Below are positions 1 to 3,996 of a DNA stretch of 5,316 nt, piece by piece (within the stretch, counting starts at the first letter, position 1; every line of letters starts with the position of its first letter). The notes under the pieces are model-generated. The model saw only the letters and a program-made list of their open reading frames with translations. It did no database searches and had not been told where the DNA came from. The position numbers and the translations under genes were made by a program. Origin of the DNA: Alphaproteobacteria bacterium (GTDB lineage: Bacteria > Pseudomonadota > Alphaproteobacteria > M2410); contig JAJFIN010000425.1 of the NCBI GenBank assembly GCA_021774955.1, positions 1 through 5,316 of the forward strand, given 5' to 3'.

Positions 1-687
1 GAAGAACCCTATTGGCAGGGCTTCGATCTCGACACCCAAGAACGCCATGCCCGCATGATGCGCGCGCAAGATGAAGCGGGCCACGAAACGCCAATTAGCG
101 TTGAAACGCGTGCCGATGATTTCCGTGCTGTGACCCAAGTGAGCACCTATACAAAAGATAACCTTGGGCTCTTTGCCAAGATCTCTGGGGCTATTACCGC
201 TTGCGGGGCAACCATTGCCGACGCTCAAGTTTTTACCACCAAAGACGGCATGGCGCTTGACGTCTTCTGGGTACAGGACGCGAGCGATGGCGCTTTCAAC
301 GAACCGCGTCGGCTCAAAAACTTGACTCAGACCATCAAGCAAGTGGTGGCCAAAGGGCTTGATCCTTTGGCAGGTGTTACCCTGCCGAGACTACAAGCGC
401 GCTATGAGGCTTTCACTCTCGAACCCCAAGTCTTGATTGACAATGGCGCGTCAGCTTGGCGCACGGTGATCGAAGTCAATGGCCGCGACCGACCCGGCCT
501 CCTCTACGATATTGCTCAAGCTATCACCGATCTTGATCTATCGATTTCGTCGGCCCATATCGCGACTTTCGGCGAGCGCGCGATCGGGGTTTATTACGTC
601 AAAAACAAGTTTGGCCTAAAGGTCACCCATGATGTGACGTTGCGTAAAATACGCGATACCTTGAAGCACGCTTTAGCGGGAGTTTAA
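1..687 (+). CDS. glnD: GlnD, bifunctional PII uridylyltransferase/uridylyl-removing enzyme, C-terminal part (5' end outside window)
   Basis: The frame is open from the first base and ends at TAA 685-687, giving the last 228 residues. GlnD adds or removes UMP on PII proteins according to glutamine level, so it sits at the top of nitrogen control in the cytoplasm. The fragment starts with the linker after the HD (uridylyl-removing) domain (EEPYWQGFDLDTQERHAR). Two ACT domains follow, at about residues 46-118 (start TQVSTYTKDNLGLFAKISGA) and 153-226 (VIEVNGRDRPGLLYDIAQAI). These are the glutamine-sensing modules, and the paired D-N/R-x-G/P-G-L turns are visible in both. The nucleotidyltransferase and HD domains lie upstream of the window. 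The C-terminus ends normally a few residues after the second ACT domain, so the gene does not look truncated, although its stop codon lies inside a palindromic element. The GlnD identification is firm. The alphaproteobacterial assignment rests on the overall look of this sequence. Confidence 0.95.
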   Translation, partial: EEPYWQGFDLDTQERHARMMRAQDEAGHETPISVETRADDFRAVTQVSTYTKDNLGLFAKISGAITACGATIADAQVFTTKDGMALDVFWVQDASDGAFNEPRRLKNLTQTIKQVVAKGLDPLAGVTLPRLQARYEAFTLEPQVLIDNGASAWRTVIEVNGRDRPGLLYDIAQAITDLDLSISSAHIATFGERAIGVYYVKNKFGLKVTHDVTLRKIRDTLKHALAGV

Positions 688-773
688 TTATGGGGACAGT
701 TTACTTAATTAGAAATTCTTTCAATATTTCCCGGTTTTCTGCATCTTAATTAAGTAAACTGTCCCCATAATTA
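685..773. repeat. Palindromic element: perfect 27-bp inverted repeat with 35-nt loop (REP/MITE-like)
   Basis: Bases 685-711 (beginning TAATTATGGGGACAG) are the exact reverse complement of 747-773 (ending CTGTCCCCATAATTA). The arms match at all 27 positions and pairing stops on both sides. The 35-nt loop (712-746) holds a minor inner inverted repeat, GAAAT 712-716 / ATTTC 726-730. The first three bases of the left arm are the glnD stop codon. The element occupies the gap between convergent glnD and the S41 lipoprotein gene. The GGGGACAGTTTAC core resembles, from memory, palindromes dispersed in proteobacterial genomes near Y1/REP-associated tyrosine transposases (RAYT), which would make this a non-autonomous copy; no transposase is present here. 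In RNA it would fold into a long hairpin that could protect or end both transcripts, but no T-run follows either arm, so it is not a textbook intrinsic terminator. Confidence 0.85.
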
Positions 774-783
774 CCCATAATTA
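764..783. repeat. Tandem direct repeat, 2 x CCCATAATTA
   Basis: CCCATAATTA occurs twice with no gap (764-773 and 774-783). The first copy is the outer end of the right arm of the palindrome and the second lies outside it, so the right edge of the element is duplicated. The left edge has no matching copy. Replication slippage, or a footprint of the element's insertion, could explain this; the sequence alone does not decide. Confidence 0.8.
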
Positions 784-797
784 CGCGCAGTACGAAT

Positions 798-2156
798 TTA
801 CTCAGAAGCAATTTGCTCCAACAAATCGTGGACTATCGCACCTCGATCTTGCGGGTCATGCGCAATCGCAATGTCGGGAACAACACCTTTGTTCACGTCT
901 CCGGGTTTCGCGCGATAAAAGATGTAGATCGGTGCGGCACCTTCGACTTTGGTATTTGCCAGGGTGATTTTCTGAACCTGACCCGTTTGGCTGGCGCGCC
1001 CTGAGGTTTCCTCACCGACCAATTTCCCAATCCCAAAGTCTTGCACGATGTTGGCAAACACGATGGCTTGAGAATAAGAGCGCTCGCTGATCAACACATA
1101 GACATCACCTTCAAACCGGAGCGGATTTTCACCCGGCGTCACCCATTGTGGGAAAGGCACGGTGATTATGCTGCCGAGTTTCGCTCCGGGGAGCCGTCCG
1201 ACATTTTGCTCAGTGACCCGCGCGGTGATTTTCGATGTTGGCGTGTAACGTTCGCCCGTGAGATAGGACAGAAGCGGATCGCTTAAGTCGCGCGCCCCAC
1301 CGCCATTATTGCGAATATCAATAATCAGCGTCTCAATGCTCGCCGATTGGATCTCAGTAAATGTTTCGCTCAGGAATGAGATGAATGCATCGCGCAGGCT
1401 GATCTCGAAACTATCTATTTCTAGAACGCCAACATTGCCCTCAATCGTTTTGAAGCGGAAGAACTTTGCAACATCGACGACGCTGTCAGTCTGCCGAGCG
1501 GATGCGGTCGTCAAAAGTTCCCGTCGACGACGGCCGTCTTGTCCACGGACCTCCACTTGATAAGCATCAAAACCGCCATAGGTCGCCCAGAACGCGCTAT
1601 CAAAGCGCAGGCTCAGAACAAAATTGCGCAACGATTGGGATTCACCGCGCAAGCGCGGGCGAATATCATCCAAAATTTGTTTTGTGCGAATGCCGTTGAT
1701 CGAAAGGATTTCTTCGCCCTGTGAAACATTGCTTCCTTCAGCCACAGCCCCGACGTGCAACTCATTATTGGTGGCTTCGAGCGGGATAGGAAAGCCAATC
1801 CCTCCCTGGGCTTTATAGGTTTCAAATTGCGCGACCGGAATGCGAATGCCCATATGGGCATCGTGAAAATGAGCATTGAGCAAAGCAAGTTCAGACCAGA
1901 CTTGGCGTGTGGTCATGGCCTCATTAATTCGCCTACGGATTTCGCCAACCGCGGCGGTGAGGTCATCTTCATTAATTGTGTAGGAAGGGTCCGGATGAGT
2001 GGTCTCTATAAAAGCGAGATATTCCTCCAAATCCGCAAGGACTTGTTCTTGTGAAAAAACCGGCTCTTCACTTTCCACCGGCTTATATTGAGGCGTTCCC
2101 GCACACGCCGTTAAAACAAATACCCCTAGACTTCCAATTACCCATTTACGCAGCAT
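798..2156 (-). CDS. S41-family (C-terminal processing/Tricorn-like) peptidase, predicted lipoprotein
   Basis: The protein is 452 aa. It starts with a lipoprotein signal (MLRKWVIGSLGVFVLTAC) with lipobox LTAC and lipidated Cys18; +2 is Ala, which favours outer-membrane anchoring facing the periplasm. An N-terminal helical region holds DAH (His101). A PDZ-like segment covers about 118-170 (GGIGFPIP, then EEILSINGIRT). The S41 core follows: LIIDIRNNGGG at 277-287, a Ser motif SERSYSQAIVFA with likely nucleophile Ser362, and GEETSG with Glu382. Position 387 is Arg where CtpA/Tsp enzymes have the catalytic Lys (GKG), so the Ser/His/Glu set of Tricorn/IRBP-like S41 enzymes is more likely; this is inferred by aligning it with the second S41 protein in the window. 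ATG is preceded by AGGAGG five bases upstream, which fixes the start. It lies on the same strand as the hydroxylase, 126 bp downstream of it, and converges on glnD. The substrate is unknown. Confidence 0.88.
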   Translation of the reverse strand: MLRKWVIGSLGVFVLTACAGTPQYKPVESEEPVFSQEQVLADLEEYLAFIETTHPDPSYTINEDDLTAAVGEIRRRINEAMTTRQVWSELALLNAHFHDAHMGIRIPVAQFETYKAQGGIGFPIPLEATNNELHVGAVAEGSNVSQGEEILSINGIRTKQILDDIRPRLRGESQSLRNFVLSLRFDSAFWATYGGFDAYQVEVRGQDGRRRRELLTTASARQTDSVVDVAKFFRFKTIEGNVGVLEIDSFEISLRDAFISFLSETFTEIQSASIETLIIDIRNNGGGARDLSDPLLSYLTGERYTPTSKITARVTEQNVGRLPGAKLGSIITVPFPQWVTPGENPLRFEGDVYVLISERSYSQAIVFANIVQDFGIGKLVGEETSGRASQTGQVQKITLANTKVEGAAPIYIFYRAKPGDVNKGVVPDIAIAHDPQDRGAIVHDLLEQIASE

Positions 2157-2161
2157 TTTTG

Positions 2162-2211
2162 CCTCCTACCCGTTCAAATGAACTTCACACCTTAGGGGTG
2201 ACAAAAGTCAA
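2162..2211 (-). promoter_or_regulatory. Leader of the S41 lipoprotein gene: strong ribosome binding site, short palindromes, possible -35
   Basis: Reading the minus strand, AGGAGG (2167-2162) sits five bases before the ATG at 2156 and decides the start. Just upstream is a 12-bp palindrome, GTTCA-AA-TGAAC (2172-2183 on +), then an imperfect seven-base inverted repeat TCACACC/GGGGTGA (2185-2191/2195-2201 on +). TTGACT at 2211-2206 resembles a -35 box, but no good -10 lies 16-18 bases downstream. This points to a separate promoter for the gene; the promoter itself is a guess and only the ribosome binding site is firm. Confidence 0.4.
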
Positions 2212-2269
2212 GCAATGCAGGTTTGTTTACACAGGGTAACAATAATTGAAGGGTCCACGGTCCGGTTTT

Positions 2270-2290
2270 CACAATGGGTTGATCATTGTG
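2270..2290. repeat. Small stem-loop across the hydroxylase stop codon
   Basis: CACAATG (2270-2276) and CATTGTG (2284-2290) form a perfect 7-bp inverted repeat around a 7-nt loop. It spans the hydroxylase stop codon (TGA, 2285-2283 on the minus strand). No T-run follows on the minus strand (the next bases are AAAACCGG), so it is weak evidence for a terminator and may only be a 3' mRNA hairpin. Confidence 0.4.
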
Positions 2291-3185
2291 CACCTTTCGC
2301 TCGTCGCCGCCAGATTAGGAATGGCCACAATATAGGTGACAAAAGTTGCGCCAGAATATTGTTCGGAATCGGATTATCTTCAATACCGATTTCCCAGAGG
2401 GGATGACGCGAGGGATGACGGAAGGTGCCAAACAAAAGATCAGGCAGCATGGTGAAGCCTGACAGATTGGATTGACCAAGATCGGAGTCTAACGCGTGAT
2501 GAAGGCGGTGTACCTGCGGTGTTGCGATTAGGTAGTGCATGAAACCCGGCATGGGCATGTCGATATTCGAATGATTGAGGTTGCCGAGAAAATTGATCAG
2601 AGCGGCATACCAAAAGAGCACTTCAGGGGGTGCGCCGAGCACAATCAATGGCACTGAAATGACCCCATAACGAATAGTGGCTTCAAGGAAGTGGAGCCTT
2701 GCGCCTTTGGCAACATGAAGACGGTCCGGATTGTGGTGCAAAGCGTGGACAGGCCACAGATAGCGCCAATGGTGGTAGAGCCAATGCTTACCCCATTCAG
2801 CGAAATCGATGATAACGAAGGCCAGAATAATCTGTCCCCACAGCGGCCAGGCTACGGGCCACAAACCGCCGCCAAATGAGTCAGAAATATAAGCGGCTGC
2901 AGATATTGCAAGCGTCAACATCAGCGCTTCGCCAAGGCGCGGGCCGAGAGTACTGAGCGCAACGCCGTGAACAAGATCGTTAATGGTTTGTCGGTCTCGC
3001 CACCACGCCCATTCGGATCGGTAGGGGACGGCCATCTCAAGCGCGCCAACAATGGTAAAGTTGACAATCGTGGCGATGAATAACGCCAACGGCGGCGCCA
3101 TGCCGGTGCATAGAAGTTCTCTAAAACCCAAAATGGAACCGATAAACACAAGGGGAAAAATGAGGCCTCGAAAAAATTTAGTCAC
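2283..3185 (-). CDS. Sterol desaturase / fatty acid hydroxylase family membrane di-iron oxygenase
   Basis: With the GTG start at 3185 the protein is 300 aa. These enzymes use O2 and a histidine-bound di-iron centre to hydroxylate or desaturate lipids in the membrane. The histidine boxes are clear: HxxxH at 134-138 (HWLYH), HxxHH at 147-151 (HALHH), a lone His205 (NLNHSN), and HxxHH at 226-230 (HRLHH), followed by the family ending LPDLLFGTF (247-255). Hydrophobic segments lie at about 8-25, 30-50, 86-100, 115-128, 173-200 and 278-292, with a basic tail. The frame stays open to a GTG at 3401 (372 aa), but that start has no ribosome binding site. The GTG at 3185 has GGAG ten bases upstream and gives a protein that begins with the first membrane helix, as is usual. 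It is divergent from the MarR/peptidase operon. The substrate (sterol/hopanoid-like, fatty acyl or carotenoid) cannot be told from sequence. Confidence 0.88.
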   Translation of the reverse strand: MTKFFRGLIFPLVFIGSILGFRELLCTGMAPPLALFIATIVNFTIVGALEMAVPYRSEWAWWRDRQTINDLVHGVALSTLGPRLGEALMLTLAISAAAYISDSFGGGLWPVAWPLWGQIILAFVIIDFAEWGKHWLYHHWRYLWPVHALHHNPDRLHVAKGARLHFLEATIRYGVISVPLIVLGAPPEVLFWYAALINFLGNLNHSNIDMPMPGFMHYLIATPQVHRLHHALDSDLGQSNLSGFTMLPDLLFGTFRHPSRHPLWEIGIEDNPIPNNILAQLLSPILWPFLIWRRRAKGAQ

Positions 3186-3461
3186 GATAAACAAGCTCCG
3201 GCTGTTTTCGGGTTGGGTACAAATTCCACAGAAGATGACAGAGCCGCTGAGGGAGGGTCTGGCCGGTTTTGTGACAAAGCACGCCACATTTAAAATCGGC
3301 ATGAGTTTTTGAAAATCGGCCAGTGCTGGGCGACGCCAAAAGGGTCGGTAAACAAGTTTGCACACGGCCAAGAAAATTAACCAAAGCACATCCTTGGTCA
3401 CATGAGCGCTGACTTATGGGGGCATGACCAAAAGTTAAGTTGAAGTCGTTGCTCGTTTAAA
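3186..3461. other. Intergenic region between hydroxylase and marR-type gene, no convincing gene
   Basis: Together with the operator segment, this leaves about 307 bp without a supported gene if the hydroxylase begins at 3185. It is open in the hydroxylase frame (72 extra codons from GTG 3401), but the encoded stretch looks unlike a hydroxylase N-terminus and lacks a ribosome binding site. Short competing frames on both strands overlap here, as expected for non-coding DNA. It contains an imperfect hairpin-forming repeat (3259-3323) and a 9-bp direct repeat AAAATCGGC at 3292-3300 and 3312-3320. It should hold the hydroxylase promoter, but I see no clear -35/-10 pair on that strand. Confidence 0.5.
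3259..3323. repeat. Imperfect 12-bp inverted repeat around 41 nt, upstream of the hydroxylase
   Basis: CTGGCCGGTTTT (3259-3270) can pair with AAAATCGGCCAG (3312-3323). Eleven positions are Watson-Crick and one is G-U if read as + strand RNA; on the minus strand, the hydroxylase leader, that position becomes an A-C mismatch. It may be a leader hairpin, a degenerate dispersed repeat, or chance. Only the pairing is seen. Confidence 0.4.
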
Positions 3462-3468
3462 TTATGTA
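3440..3468 (+). promoter_or_regulatory. Possible promoter of the marR-type operon
   Basis: TTGAAG (3440-3445) resembles a -35 box. Seventeen bases later TATGTA (3463-3468) could act as a poor -10; TAAATT at 3458-3463 is an alternative with shorter spacing. Either -10 would be touched by the palindrome at 3462-3481, the expected layout for repression. The match is weak. Confidence 0.35.
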
Positions 3469-3481
3469 AGTGCTTACATAA
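3462..3481. promoter_or_regulatory. Candidate MarR-type operator, 20-bp palindrome
   Basis: TTATGTAAG (3462-3470), TG, CTTACATAA (3473-3481) form a perfect 9-bp inverted repeat with a 2-bp centre. It ends 11 bases before the marR-type ATG. Size, symmetry, AT-rich character and position match operators bound by MarR-family dimers, which commonly repress their own gene. It also lies between the divergent hydroxylase and the marR-type gene, so it could influence both. That the neighbouring regulator binds it is inferred. Confidence 0.75.
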
Positions 3482-3492
3482 ATGGGGTATGA

Positions 3493-3987
3493 ATGACAGA
3501 CTTCACAAAATCAAGGGGAGCCGGGGCTTTCGGGACCCGCATGCGGCGCCTTTCAGATCGGCTCGACCGCGACCTTTCCGGGCTCTATGCCGATTATGGG
3601 GTGCGTTTTGAGCCGCGCTGGTATCCGATTGTCGCTTTGTTAGAAGAGACCGGACCGCGTGCGATTACCGAAATGGCCAGCGAGCTAGGCCTGACTCATC
3701 CAGCGGTAAGCCAGGTCGCCAAGAGTTTAATCGAAGAAGGTCTGTGCAAAAAGCGCGCTGACAAAAAGGATGGCCGCCGCCATCTCTTGTCGCTCACACC
3801 TAAGGGAAAAAAACGGATCGAACAGCTGCGTCCTCTTTGGCGCGCGGTTTTTCAAGCTACAGAAAATCTGTTGACAGATGAACTTCCTGGTCTCATGGCA
3901 GAGCTCGATGCATTGGACCAATCCCTCAATGAAAAATCAATGAGCGCCCGTGTGAAGGCGTTACTTCCCCATGAAGTTGATGCGTAA
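3493..3987 (+). CDS. MarR-family winged helix-turn-helix transcriptional regulator
   Basis: The protein is 164 aa, a normal size for a single-domain MarR regulator. The N-terminal helix (GAFGTRMRRLSDRLDRDLSG, 11-30) and FEPRWYPIVALL (39-50) begin the dimer/DNA-binding fold. The winged HTH covers about 57-104: ITEMASELGL, recognition helix THPAVSQVAKSLIEEGL (68-84), and a wing with the D-x-x-D-G-R-R signature (DKKDGRRHLLSLT, 90-102). Helices at about 105-158 complete the dimer interface. The FEPRWYP and THPAVSQ motifs recall, from memory, the N-terminal half of regulators fused to a GNAT acetyltransferase; no GNAT domain is present here. ATG 3493 follows GGGG (3484-3487) with 5-nt spacing. It is the first gene of a probable operon with the S41 peptidase 9 bp downstream and has a palindromic operator directly upstream, so it is probably autoregulated. 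Its ligand is unknown. Confidence 0.9.
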   Translation: MTDFTKSRGAGAFGTRMRRLSDRLDRDLSGLYADYGVRFEPRWYPIVALLEETGPRAITEMASELGLTHPAVSQVAKSLIEEGLCKKRADKKDGRRHLLSLTPKGKKRIEQLRPLWRAVFQATENLLTDELPGLMAELDALDQSLNEKSMSARVKALLPHEVDA

Positions 3988-3991
3988 GGAG
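3985..3991 (+). promoter_or_regulatory. Ribosome binding site of the second S41 gene, overlapping the marR-type stop codon
   Basis: The sequence TAAGGAG contains both the TAA stop of the regulator (3985-3987) and an AAGGAG Shine-Dalgarno (3986-3991), five bases before ATG 3997. A ribosome ending on the first gene covers the start site of the second. This supports co-transcription and possibly translational coupling, and fixes the start of the peptidase. Confidence 0.8.
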
Positions 3992-3996
3992 CACTC

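Noticed and set aside
685..797. Classical intrinsic terminator between glnD and the S41 lipoprotein gene
   Set aside because: The hairpin is strong, but the stem ends are AT-rich, the loop is long, and no T-run follows either arm; better described as a palindromic element that may also affect 3' ends.
1041..1286. Plus-strand open frames over the lipoprotein S41 gene (also 813-1004, 1309-1560, 1466-1699, 1755-2054)
   Set aside because: They lie opposite a well-supported S41 gene, show no recognisable motifs or ribosome binding sites, and overlap one another.
2197..2346. 12-bp direct repeat GGTGACAAAAGT at 2197-2208 and 2335-2346
   Set aside because: One copy is in the leader of the S41 gene and the other is inside the hydroxylase coding sequence; no further copy or symmetry was seen, so chance is likely.
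2921..3151. Second minus-strand frame inside the hydroxylase gene
   Set aside because: The hydroxylase frame carries family features through this region; the other frame is an arginine/leucine-rich shadow.
3052..3312. Plus-strand 86-codon open frame over the hydroxylase start and intergenic region
   Set aside because: Its first part overlaps the hydroxylase coding sequence on the other strand, it has no recognisable domain or ribosome binding site, and its second part covers the hairpin repeat.
3482..3496. Four-codon upstream frame (ATG GGG TAT GAA TGA) overlapping the marR-type start
   Set aside because: The ATGA overlap hints at coupling, but the frame is tiny and has no ribosome binding site of its own; its GGGG is better explained as the Shine-Dalgarno of the regulator.
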